A stretch of 64,000 bases of DNA from Sphagnum compactum. Taxonomy: Eukaryota > Bryophyta > Sphagnopsida > Sphagnales. The first letter of the stretch is position 1; every line of letters starts with the position of its first letter. Below, in pieces: positions 1 to 12,100 of this stretch. The notes under the pieces are model-generated. The model was given only the letters and a program-made list of their open reading frames with translations. It did no database searches and was not told the origin of the DNA. Both the position numbers and the translations under genes were made by a program. The stretch covers positions 124,001 to 188,000 of the forward strand of contig OZ234494.1 in assembly GCA_965153455.1 (NCBI GenBank), written 5' to 3'.

Positions 1-1046
1 ACAACGGGAACATCAGATTTGTTCCTCGTACGAAGATCATCAGGTGCTAATGAATGGACGGTGCTTCCAGTTCCTTCGCCCCCATGTTTTTTCCACCTTC
101 CGGATAAACCAGTGTAGATATGTATCTCCCATCAGAAGCGACGAGATCATGTTAGGACAGAGGTTCATGCTAAAAGAAACAAAAAGACCATGTGTCTACT
201 GACAGATTGTAAGTTTCGGTGTCTCTGGACTCCAAAGGAGCTGCAGTCTCTTTGAAAAGAGGTCTTTTTAAAGCCATCCGCAAGGCCAATTTAGTTGCTT
301 GCAGGGTAACTACCACGAGCCTGTCAGGTTGCGGGTTTAAGGCAAAACAGCAATTATGCACGAGTTATATAATACCACTAGACTGAACTATAACATAATG
401 TTATTCTATTCAAGAAGAGGGTACAAGAAACACCTTGTTGGGAGGAAAGAGCGATTGATGGAGAAGCCAGAGGGTGTCAAGGGAGATGGGAATTACCAGT
501 GACAATAAGTCTTATCATTCAAGGGAGATGGAGTTCTGTCTCCTGGATTGCCTTGTCCTGGGTACGGTGAACGTGACAGCAGAGGTGGATTTGACGGAAT
601 TGGTGTTGAAGGTTCCTTTGTTGACCGCGCGTGGGCACTCTCCCTTGTGTATTTTGGGTGCACAGAAATAGTTCTCACTGACACCACCGGACTTTGACCT
701 GAGGGAACTCCCCTACTTCTCAAGATTCTCGAATTAGGCTCCTTGCATACTTAATGCCACTTGGTTAATGGAAATCAAAGTGTATTCGGTGGGTAACCCT
801 CGATGGTGGAATTCACGTCCACAACTGATTGACATTCCAATAAAGATCGGAGGCTCCAAAGACTTAATATTGGATCTGAATTTATTCTCTTCATGGTGTA
901 CCCGCCTGTTAGCATCTGACACCTCCTAATTGTCTTCAGAATATTGTTGAGGTTGCCAAAGTGAGCATTGAACCAGGTCCTGGGAGGATGTAACAAATTC
1001 CAAAGGACACTTGGCGAGTTTATTGCATTTCACTGGGTGCAGTTCA
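1..1046. other. Non-coding or unrecognised DNA at the left edge
   Basis: No reading frame longer than about 80 codons is convincing here and I recognise no domain. A stretch near 480-670 reads as a Gly-rich peptide in one + frame, but it breaks quickly and matches nothing I know. It may hold further decayed exon pieces, because recognisable gene fragments follow at 1.05 kb and 2.2 kb. Confidence 0.4.
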
Positions 1047-1217
1047 CTGTATGGAGCACCAATATTGGCCGCAGATTTGGGAGTAGGAGCTGCTCTAGTC
1101 CTTGCCGGTATGGCAGCCGAGGGGACCGCACACATCGAAGGAGTCAGTCATGTTGACCGGGGCTACGAGAAATCGGATCACCAGTTGCATCTTCTCGGTG
1201 CATCAATTCAGAGATTG
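1047..1217 (+). pseudogene. murA: MurA (UDP-GlcNAc enolpyruvyl transferase) C-terminal fragment
   Basis: One open + frame encodes about 57 residues that follow the C-terminal part of MurA closely: a short YGAP motif (TGAP in the family), then DLGVGAALVLAGMAAEGT, then the family-typical HVDRGYE followed by LLGASIQRL. MurA makes the first committed step of peptidoglycan synthesis, and in plants with a plastid peptidoglycan pathway it is plastid-targeted. Only this block is present. The EPSP-synthase-fold repeats that should lie upstream are absent, and no start codon context or following exon is visible. I read it as a gene fragment rather than a working gene. The match is strong by eye; that it is non-functional is inferred from its length. 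Confidence 0.72.
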
Positions 1218-2208
1218 CCTTGCCTACCATTTGACCCGACGACGTAGTACTCTCACCTTGAATGAGAACTTTGATTCGTTGCTGGCTCTTTCCCACCTTG
1301 GTGAAATGTGAATGTTTATGTGAGTCACTCCCTCGAACGTCCAATTTCAATAGAAAATGACATGTTGAAGTCAACTTCAACCTTTTTGAATCAATAGGCT
1401 CCTTCAAGGAACGCACCTCAGACAATACTGCTGCCGGTCGTGAAGCCAGCTCATCTTTTTGCTGTACGGTCTACTAATTCTTCGAGAATTCTGTGAGGCT
1501 ATCCTATCACAAGTCAAAATTGAAGTTGCATGAGCATTCGTGATCACAACACGGTTGTGACATTCTGCGTAGTTAAGAATAACATAACCAGTAACGCCCT
1601 TTACAGTGCCAGTTATTCTGGTAACACTAACCAGCTTTTTTGAACAGTCAAGTTTGGAGTGTAAATAGAACCTTAAGGTATCGATCTGTAATAAATTGAG
1701 GCGAAGTAGAAGTTTAGCAAACTAGGAGATTGCAAGATATGAGAAAACTCTCGGAATGGAGTCACTGAAGCATCTTCAATTTACTAAGAAAGCTCCAGGT
1801 ACAAAGTGGATGAAGAAGCTGATACAGTTATGTAGTTTGCATTTCCTGGTACATGAAAGCAAAGTAGAGGGTGCATGCTCTGTGGTGAAAAAAATGTGTC
1901 TGTAATTCAAGTGCAATCCACTATTTTTCAGTCCTGCTGCTGCAGCATCGTCGGTGACCATTCCCAAAAGAATCTAGCATCAATTGGCGACAACTGTACA
2001 AATTGTAGATTTTAGGGAGGCAACCTTCTATATTTCTGGTGAATGTTTTCAAATTTCTTTTGAAAAATGGCCAAAAGAACCTCAGGAGAGAATCCACACG
2101 ATTTGTATAACATCATTGTTAAGAAAAAGATGATCTTTGAATACACGACTTGAGTGGTGAGCTGATTCCTCTGTCAATCGGAAGGTTCTTAGGCCGGTCG
2201 TCAGCTTT
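1218..2208. other. No gene seen
   Basis: Only short scattered frames. I see no domain, tRNA or clear repeat. Confidence 0.4.
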
Positions 2209-2328
2209 TTACTCATCAAGGTCTGAGACATTAGGTATGTACAATAATTGAATGTCAAATATTACTGGAGTACTGGGTGCTACTCTTGGTCTTCCAGCTG
2301 CAGCACCGAGTCCTTTTGGAAATGCTAG
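2209..2328 (-). pseudogene. Terminal exon of a plastid-type FKBP peptidyl-prolyl isomerase
   Basis: On the minus strand an AG acceptor at 2330-2329 opens a 40-codon exon (39 residues plus TAA at 2211-2209). It contains LAFPKGLG, GRPRVAPSTPVIFDIQLLYIP and a short acidic end. This is the typical C-terminus of chloroplast-lumen FKBP-type prolyl isomerases, where the last beta strand reads V.FD..LL.IP. The exon is exactly 120 bp in phase 0, so the splice site is probably original. No upstream exons were found on the minus strand between 2.4 and 4.4 kb, so this looks like a detached last exon. Which FKBP subfamily it came from is not certain. Confidence 0.62.
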
Positions 2329-2711
2329 CTGCCATATCAACAATGATCTCGTCATCAGTGCAGAACCAACAGATATCCACATATCGTAATCCAATTCCCC
2401 TCGATTTTCAATCCGGCATTCAGAGAAGCTCTCCATGCTGTCGCAACCCCACCTAATTTACAGTCTCCAATGGTTGAACGCTCGTTGACTTCGCGCTGGT
2501 GCGCACGAAAAAAGATGTCGACAACAACCGAAGGAGGCACGAACAATATGCCCGAAGGAGACTACCAATCGTTGGATTTACGATTACAATCCTAAACTCG
2601 TCTTCTACATCTATGGTCCCGCTCCAGCATTCGGATGCATGCATCCGCCAACCGTGTGAAGTTGGTAACGGACCGGTCAAAGGCGTTCAGTCCCATCCAT
2701 CGAGCCAACTC

Positions 2712-2977
2712 TTAGTTGCGAATGATGTTCATCAATTTCGGCATGGCCTTGCGCACGTCCGATGGGTTGCGACGCCAAACGGCCCAAAGAAGAATTCGGT
2801 ATCGTTCGCCTCGGATCTGACCCGGGCAATCGACACCGTACCTTCCTTCGTGCAACGGGACGTTGCCCAACGCCTGCCCGTTGTGCGAAAGGTGGCACTT
2901 GGGACAAACGTCGGGTGACCGGGGAATGGAATTACGACAATCCGACCTAGGATGCGATCCCAGACATTTGAAGCATC
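2712..2977 (-). pseudogene. Fragment with zinc-knuckle and a second Cys/His module
   Basis: One minus-strand frame, ending at TAA (2714-2712), reads a small knuckle CFKCLGSHPRSDC, then after a short spacer a second module CPKCHLSH with a later His and a CPG. A basic helix-like tail follows. The stretch is more GC-rich than its surroundings, like the C2H2 gene at 15.3-17.9 kb, and lies in the same orientation. One possibility is that it is the far C-terminal part of that kind of gene, separated by the LINE and LTR insertions between them. That link is inference. It could equally come from an unrelated transposon protein. Confidence 0.35.
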
Positions 2978-3239
2978 AACGACCGTCTAGCAACAACGGA
3001 CAATTTTGGCTGGGGTGACGCACGTTTCCATCACCGCCGTAAACTTAACACAGGAGACAATCGGGTTTTTCGGGAGCAGCGAATCGACGAAAATTCGTCA
3101 GGGCTGCGCGATCCTCGTTCACGAAAGAGGTGAGCGCCGTGCCATGCGCACTGAACATCGGCAACGGCGGGGGGGGTTGCTGGGACACCGCTCGCGATTG
3201 CCGCAGACAGTTGTCGCAAGGTTGTGCGGCGGGAATCAG

Positions 3240-3375
3240 GCTGCACCTGTTTTTTCATTGTGGAGTGGCTAGGGACAGGGGGGAACATGAAAGGGTTTTT
3301 TTTTTTTAATATGTTGAAGGGGGATGGGAGGGAGTTTTTTTTCTATGTTGAAAAGGGATGAGAGGGGTTTTTTGA
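3240..3375 (+). repeat. Dispersed low-complexity repeat, inverted copy of the 34.1-34.3 kb array
   Basis: The run from the short CATTGTGGAGTGGC block through T-runs separated by ATGTTGAAGGGGGATGG is the reverse complement of sequence near 34,130-34,320, including the order of the T-rich and purine-rich blocks. It is a single short piece here and a longer array there. Confidence 0.65.
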
Positions 3376-4380
3376 AGGTGGACATGTCCTGACCGCCAAT
3401 TGGCGCGTACAGACCTTGATCAGGATCGATCTAAAGGTCTGTAATGCCATACGACAGGTCAGGAGGTGTCCACCCACAAGAAATAAAAAACATCCATAGC
3501 TTTGAATAGAAGGAAGATGCCCTGGAAGTAAAAGAAATTTATAAGTACCAAGGTCAGTTGTGAACAACGATAAATTTTCCAACCTTGATATATGGTTAGA
3601 AAATTTGCCAAAAATATGGGGAAGATAGCAAGAAAAGATTTCGGAGTAGATATCTTTCATAAGCGCTGAGACTTTCTCCATACTACGACTTCAGTCAATC
3701 TGAATAGAATTGAGACAAACATTGACAAGTTGTCTCTGTCAGCATAGTGAAAATTTGAACTTCACATAGTCCAGCCACCAGGTGACAACTGAAAGAGAAA
3801 CATGGAACAAGAAAAGAAAAACCAGTTAACAATTCAGCACACAGAGCTTGCTAAGGTCAAGAAAGAACAATCTGATCATAGATGAGATTATGGAGCCCCA
3901 CACAATTTTCTGCAATTTCAAGTGTCCAACATCATTGTCCACAATATCTATTGCTTACACTTAGTAGATGCACTAAGGAATATACTATCCATATAAAACT
4001 TCAGCTCGGTGAATTGCCTTCTACCAACTCCACACGATAACATCCCTGTCATGAGCAACGGCAAGAATACATTTTTGATCTGCCCTTGAGGAACAAGGTG
4101 GGGGTACATTTGCAAAGAACCAGGTGGTGCTCGGAAGATGGCACTACCGGGCACCAACCTGATTTATGGAAGAACTGGTAAAAGACCCGCACATGAGATA
4201 ATAACATGCGATGGACCTGAGACATAAGACATCTGAAGGAGAAAAAAACCGTAGGTTGCCATAAAAAAGAAACAAGGAATGGAGATAAATCTAAGAAGTT
4301 TACGACCGAACCTTAAACCTTTTTAAATTTTACCCTTCCTGGTTTTTTCACAATCAGTGTTTTTGTTTATAAAACAAGAA
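3376..4380. other. No gene seen
   Basis: AT-rich non-coding DNA. The longest frames (about 112 and 69 codons, minus strand) show no family signature. Confidence 0.4.
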
Positions 4381-4440
4381 AGTTTAGGAGCCCCCCCCAC
4401 CTTCCCCCCTTAACAAACTTGGGGTCCTTCCCTTCTTCCT

Positions 4441-4570
4441 GTTGGTCCATTGGCCTCTTTGCAATTCAACGCCTCTCTCAACTGCAGACTCTGTGGTAGT
4501 TGAGGGTTGGTCCATTGGCCTCTTTGCAATTCAACACTTCTCTCAACTGCAGACTCTGTGGTAGCTGAGG
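4441..4570 (+). repeat. Two tandem 65-bp units just upstream of LINE-A ORF1
   Basis: Unit 1 is 4441-4505 and unit 2 is 4506-4570, with only a few substitutions between them. Both begin GTTGGTCCATTGGCC. The array ends about 110 bp before the first ATG of LINE-A ORF1, so it may be a monomer-type 5' leader of the LINE. Confidence 0.75.
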
Positions 4571-4680
4571 GCCGCAAAGGCGATGGGAGCTCTCTGCCTG
4601 GACACGTATCAGAGAGAACCATGATCCTGTTGTTCGATTGCTACTTTTCTTAGTCAATTCTTAAGCGCTTCCACATTCTA

Positions 4681-7600
4681 ATGATGGAAATCTGCTCTGT
4701 TACTGCAGATCCTCAAACCACGAGGCTCGATGAATTCGTTCAGGTCTCCCGAAGGATAAGGAAAGCGGGGCGTGGCGCTCACGCTTCCTCCCCAACGGAC
4801 AGAAAGTGCTCATCAACTACCAACGGCTCTTTGGATTTTGCATCGCCCGAGCTCGGTGCAACTTCAACCAAGCTGATTGCCTCTACTCTGGGAGAGGAGA
4901 TCGGCAAGGAGGGAGGAAATGCAGGCTTGAACCAGGCGACTCCGATCGCCTCCCAAGATCGTTCAAAAGTCCAGTAGCAAGGAAAGGAGGCGAAAGCTCT
5001 TCAACCCAGGAGCTATGGCGGACCTCAAGGAGAAGCTCCTCAATGGTCATCAACGCTCATCGCTCCGTTGGACGTCGCGTCGAAGCCTCGGGAGAGCAAG
5101 ATCGAAGGTGCGGGTGGATTGACGCACTCCCAAGTTCCTAGTGGACCCACTTGAGGGTCCAAGTATGTGGCAATGCGGAAGGAGTTGGAACTTGGAGCAC
5201 GCTCCCGACTTCTAGCACTAGAGGGGGGTGAGAGGGGTGTGCTAGAAGTCCCGGGATAGACTAGGAAGAATTGATAAGCTTATTCATTCACACGGGCCTG
5301 CACACAACCCACACAAAGTGGTTAGTGCATAGTTGGAGCACCTTTGGTGCTAGGACGAGCCACGGGCAACACGGACACAGAAGACTCACCACGGCCCGGA
5401 CTTGGGGGAAGCCACCACCTTCCCCCTTATAGTATACTCTGCAGCTCTCCACGGAGGCTACATCCAAATGGCTATTTTTCCCGGGACTCCCGAGTGGGAG
5501 TCCCGAAATCGCGCCAAATGGGACTCCCGCGACTTTGGAGCCCCATAACTTTGCGAGCAGACCTCGGATCGCGATGCAATCTAAAGCAAAGTTGTAGATC
5601 TCGTCGAGACCTTTCCAACGGTATGTCGCACGTCCTCTGCAGCCCAGTATTTCGGGTCGATTCCCGACTTTTAGTGGTCGGGAGTCAAACTGGCAGTTCG
5701 ACTCTCGACCCTTCTTTTGGCCATAACTTGTGTTTCAGAGATCCAAATGAGCAATGCGAGCCCATTTTAGATATCTACGTTTCAAGAGCTTTTCAATGAT
5801 ATAAAGAACGCCACAAGACGTTGAGGTTGTACCCCTGCAATTGCTCTCTGAAGTTTTGGGAGTCCACCGGGACTCCATCTCTTCAAGTGGGAGTTGCCTT
5901 GGGAGTGTGAGAGTTCACTCCCTCATACTCCCTCACACTTTCTAACACTCCCGGGAGTATGTGATGTGACTCCCGGGCTTCCTCTTGCCTTAACTCCCGG
6001 GCTTCCTCTTGGCCCGCATTCTTGCAATGCCTTTGCCTTGACTCCCGGGTTTCTTTCCTTTTTGGCCCGCAACCTTGCAACCCCCTTAGCCTTGGTCGCG
6101 AGCCCAAAGCTAGGGTTGCGACACGGATCGTACACCCATCAGTACCTCGAAAAGGAGATTCTTCCCATCCCCGCAAGTCAGAAGTTCATTCTGTATCTGT
6201 TGGTCATGGAAGAAGCTCGGAGGGCTTGGACATCGCCGCTGCCAGGCAATCGAAGAGGATCGACCTCTCTGAGGCCAGGGCAAAGGCGCCAAGAATGAGG
6301 AACTCGTTGCGAAAGAATGTGACAAGCTCAGTGAACGCCCCCTCGCCCCATTCTCTGATCGTGCAACCAGGCAACGGGACAAGTGCCGCTTCCCCCGAAG
6401 AGGAAGCGGCCCAAGGCCCATCGCCAATAGATTATAGCATGGAAATAGAGGCAGATTTTCCAACAGACTTAGTGGTAGAGATGTAAGAAAGCGCGACGAA
6501 GAAAGCCAGAAGAACTATTATCGGTAGAACGCTTGGAGGCAGAGCAACATTCAAAGCACTGCTCGACTGCCTCAAGCTCCATCTCCCGGCCCCTTTCAAC
6601 TCAGTATCCCACGTCACAAGAGGATACTTCGAAATACTATTCGAGAACGAGGAAGGGGCCAAGGCCACCAGAAGACTGGCAGCAGTCGAATGGAGCGGCC
6701 TGGGCCTCTCCTTCTCTCGCTACATCCCAAATTTCGACTCAAGCTCGCAGGGGGCAGAAGCCCAACTCACACACGCGATCAAGGTCCGATTCCCTGATCT
6801 GCACGAGCAGTTCAGGAACACAAGGGCCCTGACGATCATGGCGAGTAAAATCCGGGAAGTCCTGGAAATAGAAGCTGAAGACTCCTACATCAAAAGGCCA
6901 GCGAGGCCCATGATCACCATCGAGCTCACGGATATCTCCAAGCTACCCGGATTCATTCGAATTCCGTCCATGGCGGAAGGATCAAAGCCCAGTGACACTG
7001 TGGCACAAAGACTCTTGTATTCCGGCCTGCCAAACCAGTGCAGAAAGTGTAGGAGGTTCGGCCATCATGCACGGGCCTGCACGATCAATAGGAGCAAACC
7101 GTGGGAGGGGGCGCCAGCATATCCGCCCACAAACTCTAGGAGATCAGAAGGAAAGGAGCCAGGGGGGAGAGGAATTCCCCAGCCGAACCAAGCCCAGGCC
7201 AGCAAACGACTCCAAACCCAGGGGAGGAGGAATCAAGAGCAAACCAAGGTGACTCAGAACCAAAAGGAAGATAGCAAACACGCGGATCACCCTGCTCAGA
7301 GAAACATCACCAATACCTCCGCAATTCCGCCCAACGCAGAGGCAGCAACACGGAATCGATGCCCAAAGGCCACTTCAGGGACATCGGAATCCGATCAAGA
7401 AATGAAGGAAGCTTCTGAGCTGTCAGCCCAGCCCGACAGCGAAGCCAAGACCTGTGTGGAACTCCTAGAAGAAGGGCGACAAAAATTGGACGCCATTCGG
7501 AATTACACACCAAATTTTGGAATTCAGGAACCGGCCAGCTCTCCGGCCCCGGACCCAGCCGCTCAGTCCAACCCTTTCGCTATTCTAGGAGATGACAACA

Positions 7601-8321
7601 GAGGAGCCGAGTCTCTAATGGAAACGCAGGAGGATTTGAAAGAGGGCTGGTCCTTCCAAGGTCGCAAGAGATTCGACCCGAAACAGACCCCACCTCGGCC
7701 AAGTATGCAACACCATTCTCCAACCCACGTCCCAACACAGGACTACACGCCAGGAAGCAGAAGGAAGAGAACCCGCTCAGAGGTTCACAACTCCTTCTTT
7801 ACCTCGCTGGGCATCCCGGTCCCCCCGGGACAAGAACACGCCAGGGCAAGAGTCTGGCCGGTCCTATCCAGGGAGAGGGATAACTAGAAGGAGATTCTGG
7901 TCAACGTAAAAAGCAACGACCCGCCAAACCTCGCACTCCACATCAGATACATGAGTGCACCTGAAGAGAAATGGACTCCGGCGTCCGCCCTCGAGGACCT
8001 ATCCAGGAACGTCGAGACTGAGCTCGAGGGAAAGATTCTCAGATTCAGTCTAAGCCTCAAGGGGCGCCTCGCCCTGGAATGGAGCTAGCAAGAAGACCAT
8101 GCCAAGGGAGGCTGGGAATGCACGATCCTAGCCCACATCAGCACTGGCCTCAGTGGCATCAGTGCACAAAAAAGAAAGAACCTCCACTGGAGGACGCTTG
8201 AATCTATGCCGAGCATGAACAATGATGTGGTCTTCACAGGCCCGGCACACAGCCTTCTGCTGAAGACTGGTCCCGCATGCATGGATCGTCAAATGCGCAA
8301 AAGCGTGTCCGCCAGTTTACT
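4681..8321 (+). pseudogene. LINE-A ORF1 (DUF4283-like, zinc knuckle), decayed
   Basis: Reading starts at ATG 4681. The Ser/Arg-rich N-terminal part stops at TAG 4975-4977, the solo LTR then interrupts at 5120-6123, and the frame resumes by about 6140 after a one-base shift. Further in-frame stops are TAA 6484-6486, TAG 7885-7887 and TAG 8086-8088. After 6487 the protein reads as an RNA-binding-like domain of the DUF4283 type, then a zinc knuckle CRKCRRFGHHARAC (CX2CX4HX4C, about 7040-7081), a long low-complexity stretch, and a conserved SFFTSLGIPVP block near 7795. The last part aligns with LINE-B ORF1, and TAG 8086 sits where LINE-B has Trp (EWSWQE), a TGG to TAG change. The gene is clearly dead. 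It would have bound element RNA. Confidence 0.78.
5120..6123 (-). mobile_element. Divergent solo LTR of the chromovirus family, antisense in LINE-A
   Basis: On the minus strand this begins TGTCGCAACC and ends GTCA, as the 820-bp LTRs do. It shares many blocks with them, including the CACGCTCCCGACTT block, the GGCCCGGACTTGGGGGAAGC block, and the block around GATATCTACGTTTCAAGA. It is about 1 kb long because of extra CTCCCGGGCTTCCT-type repeats near 5900-6100. Flanking 5-mers are TGGAT (5115-5119) and CGGAT (6124-6128), a 5-bp target duplication with one change. No internal region is present, so this is a solo LTR left by LTR-LTR recombination. Its divergence suggests it is older than the other LTRs here. 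Confidence 0.8.
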
Positions 8322-9141
8322 TGTCGCAACCCCACTTTGTCCAAGTGTGAGGGTGAAGCCCAACACTTGGAAAAGTGGGAGGTTTGGAGTCCTCCGGGAC
8401 TCCCGAATGTTCAGAGCTCGACAGCAAGGGGCAAAACACCTCGCATTGGAGTGTTCTTGGTGTCATTGAAAAGGTCTTGAAACGTAGATATCGAAAATGG
8501 CCTCGCATTGGCCATTTGGACATCTGCAGCCCAAGTTATGGGCAAAAGAAGGGCCGGGAGTCAAACTGGCAGTTTGACTCTCGACCACTAAAAGTCGGGA
8601 ATCGACCCTTTGCCGACGTCGCCTCAGGGAGTGCGACATGGCGTTGGAAAGATCTTGACGAGGGCTACAACTTTGGTTCAGACCTCGTTGCGATTGGACT
8701 TCGGAATCGGGAGTTATGACCGTTCAAAGTCCCGGGAATCCCGCCGGGACAATTTCGGGACTCCATTTTGGGAGTCCCAACAAAATGTGCCATTTGGATG
8801 TAGCCTCCGTGGTGAGCCGCAGAGATAACTATAAGGGGGAAGGTGGTGGCTTCCCCCAAGTCCGGGCCGTGGTGAGTCAAGTAGTCCGAAGTGCCCGTGG
8901 CTTGTCCCAACACCCAAGGGTGTTCCCGAATGTGAACTAACCCATTTGTGGTTGGTTTTGGATGCAGATTTGTGCGTGATCTACTAGTCCATCTTCCTAG
9001 TCTAATCCCAGGGCTTCCAACTCGACCCTCTACCCCTTTCTAGAGTTGGAAGTCGGGAGCGTGCCATTGGGTCCCCACTTTCCGCAACTTCACATTGGTG
9101 AACCCTCAAGTGGGTTCACCCCGGGACCAAGGAGCGCGTCA
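8322..9141 (+). repeat. Chromovirus 5' LTR
   Basis: Begins TGTCGCAACC and ends GCGCGTCA, 820 bp, the same length as the 3' LTR. A short ORF-like start, MVNPQVG, reads across the LTR end into gag but is LTR-derived. Confidence 0.93.
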
Positions 9142-9143
9142 CG

Positions 9144-9157
9144 TGGTATCAGAGCTC
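9144..9157 (+). promoter_or_regulatory. Primer-binding site, initiator Met-tRNA type
   Basis: TGGTATCAGAGCTC starts two bases after the LTR end. TGGTATCAGAGC is the usual complement to the 3' end of plant initiator methionyl-tRNA and primes minus-strand synthesis. Confidence 0.9.
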
Positions 9158-9184
9158 AAGGTGAAGCTCAACGACATTTTTGGG

Positions 9185-12100
9185 ATGGCACCCAAGAAGA
9201 ACCGGAAGCTAGCCCCAGAGCCTAGGTCCGAGGAGCCTGTCGATGACCTAGTAGCCCCGCCCGAATCGATTGGGGAGGAACCAAACTTCCGGGAGGACCA
9301 AGATGAGCCTGAGGTTGAACCCGAGAGTGAGGAAGAACAACGGAGCTCGGTCCTATTCACCCCAGAGCAACTTGAAGTCCTCCTCAAGATGAATAGGCCC
9401 GACTTTGGTGAGTTGGTGGCGGCCCTCAAAACGGGGGCCTCCAAAGGTGAAAGGTTTCAACCGGCCAAGCCCGGGAATTTCGATGGTGCCCGAGACCGTA
9501 AGGTGGTGGATGCTTGGCTTGCGGAAATGGATGATTATATCCATGCCACCAAGGTTGGACGGAATTCCGCCGTGGAGCTTGCCCAATCCTACTTGAAAGG
9601 CTATGCCGCCACATGGTGGCGGACGGTGAGACAAGAGGAGGGCAAGAACCATGGCTATATGTGGGAGTTTTTCAAGGATCGCATTGAGGCGGAGTTCATT
9701 CCGAGAAATTCCGATTACATTTCTAGGTGCAAACTCCGCGACCTTGTGAATGCCACAAATGAAAATTTGAGGCAATATGTGAGAGCCTATTCCGAACTCA
9801 TGTTGGAGATCCGGCACATGCACGAGTTGGATCGTGTGTGTCAATTCGTGATGGGACTTCCGACTTGGGCCAAGCGAAAGCTTGAGGAGAGTTGGCCTGC
9901 CTCATTATCCGAGGCCATCACGAAAGTGGAGAACTTCTCGGATGTGGGGCGGAGCGACAAATCCGGGTTCAAGAAGGACAACAAGTTCCTTCACAAAAAG
10001 CCGAGGCACGAGGGGGAATGGAACCGGGGACAAGGTAGCCCAACCAAGGATAAGCCAAAACAATTCCAAGGCTCGGGGTTCAAGCCAAAAGGTAGCTTCG
10101 TGAAAAAAGGGGCTCCTTTCAAAGGGAGCCAAACCAAGGGAGACTTTGGAGCAAAGCCCAAGGGTGCATGTTTCAATTGCAACGAGGTGGGGCATTACTC
10201 CAAAGATTGTCCCAAATCCAAAACGAGGGTTGGGAGCTCTAAGGTACTTGCTCTCAATGCCACTTTAGCCCAACCGGAATGCAATCGACTTATATTCTTG
10301 AAAGGGAAGATTGCTAAACGAGAAATCTTATGTCTTTTGGACACAGGGGCCTCCCACAACTTCATAACTCGGGAGGGCGCCGAAAGGATGGAGCTCCACT
10401 TGGAGGAGCTCAAGGCACCCATTGAGGTGCATTTCGCGGATGGGGTTCCCCATCCAACTACACTACAAGCAAAGGGAGTGCCTCTCCAATTGGGAAATTG
10501 GAGAGGAAAGGTGGATTTGTTGGTTTCCACCTTGGGTGGAATGGATTGCGTTCTCGGAATGGAGTTCATCACCCAAAACAATGTGCTCATAGACGGGCAC
10601 AATAGGTTGGTTAGAATCCCATCTAAAAGTGGGATTGTGCGAGTTAAGGCACATGAGTTGCCTTGTGTGGGTGGTTCAACCATCCACTTCATGTTAGGAA
10701 AAGCTTGGGAAAGAGAATGCGTGGGGGGTTTCGGCATGATGTGTGTCATGCGGGTGTTGGACGAATATGAGCCCAAGGAAGCCACCAAGTTGGTGACTTC
10801 CGCCAAGTGCATAAAGCAAGTCTTACAAGAGTTCCCGGATGTGATGCCCGAAGAGTTGCCCGAAGACTTGCCCCCGAGAAGACGCGTTGATCATGCGATT
10901 GAAGTGATACCGGGAGTGGAACCGCCCGCCAAGGCCCCATATAGAATGAGCCACGAGGAGTTGAAGGAACTCAAGGTTCAACTTGAGGAACTCCTCGCGA
11001 AAGGTTACATCAAACCAAGCAAGTCACCATATGGGGCACCCGTCCTTTTTGTTCACAAGAAGGATGGGACTTTGAGGATGTGTGTGGATTATAGAGCACT
11101 CAATAAGGCAACGGTGAAAAACCGTTATCCTTTACCTCGCATCGATGATCTATTTGACCGTCTCTCGGGAGCCAAGGTTTTTAGTAGAATTGATCTACGT
11201 TCGGGATATTACCAAATAAGGATCGCGGAAGGGGACGAAGAAAAGACCGCTTGTCGCACAAGGTATGGGTCATACGAGTTCTTGGTGATGCCCTTTGGGC
11301 TCACCAATGCACCCGCAACATTTTGCACCCTCATGAATGACATTTTCCGCGAATGGCTTGATGATTTTGTGGTCGTCTACATAGACGACATTTGGATTTA
11401 TAGTAGCTCCATGGAGGAGCATGCGGAGCACCTTCGCAAGGTGTTCCAAAGGCTAAGGGAAAATAAGTTGTATGCCAAGCTCGAGAAATGCGAATTTGGG
11501 GTGACGGAAGTGGATTTCCTTGGGCATAGGATAACTCAAGATGGTTTGATGATGGATGATCACAAGGTCAAGGCGATTTTGGATTGGGAGCCGCCTAACT
11601 CGGTTCCCGCCTTGAGATCCTTTTTAGGATTGGCCTCCTATTATCGCAAGTTCATAAAGAACTTTGCGAGAATAGCGGCCCCTTTGACAAACCTCTTGAA
11701 GAAGTCCGCCGTCACTTATGATTGGGATGAAGCATGCGACGAAGCCTTTGGAACGTTGAAGGGCATTTTGGTGAAGGCGCCGGTGTTGAAGTTGCCCGAC
11801 TTTGACAAGGAATTTGAAATCCATTCCGACGCCTCCGACTTTGCAATTGGGGGTGTCATAGTGCAAGATGGAAGACCGGTGGCCTTTGAAAGCAAGAAGT
11901 TGAGTGAGATGGAGCGAAGGTGGCCAACTCACGAGAAGGAAATGTGGGCGGTCATACATTGTCTCAAGACTTGGGGCCATTACATAGGCTCCAAAGATGT
12001 GGTGGTGTGGACCGATAATGTGACCTTGAAGTACTTCGCAACTCAACCCAAGTTGTCATCAAAACAACAAAGGTGGCAAGACACATTGGCCTTGTTCAAT

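Larger units (their letters stand above)
4441..8321 (+). mobile_element. LINE-A, 5' part only (leader and ORF1)
   Basis: A non-LTR retrotransposon of the plant L1-like type, represented by its leader and ORF1. It is interrupted by a solo LTR at 5120-6123 and cut off at 8321, where the chromovirus 5' LTR begins. The matching LINE-B ORF1 goes on for about 50 more codons and is followed by ORF2. No LINE ORF2 is found after the chromovirus at 15,282, so the 3' half is missing rather than displaced. The 5' boundary is approximate. Confidence 0.75.

Noticed and set aside
2439-2454. TGTCGCAACCCCACCT, identical to the first bases of the chromovirus LTR
   Set aside because: The match stops after about 16 bp and the following sequence is unrelated, so it may be chance or a very short relic. 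Not enough to call an LTR.
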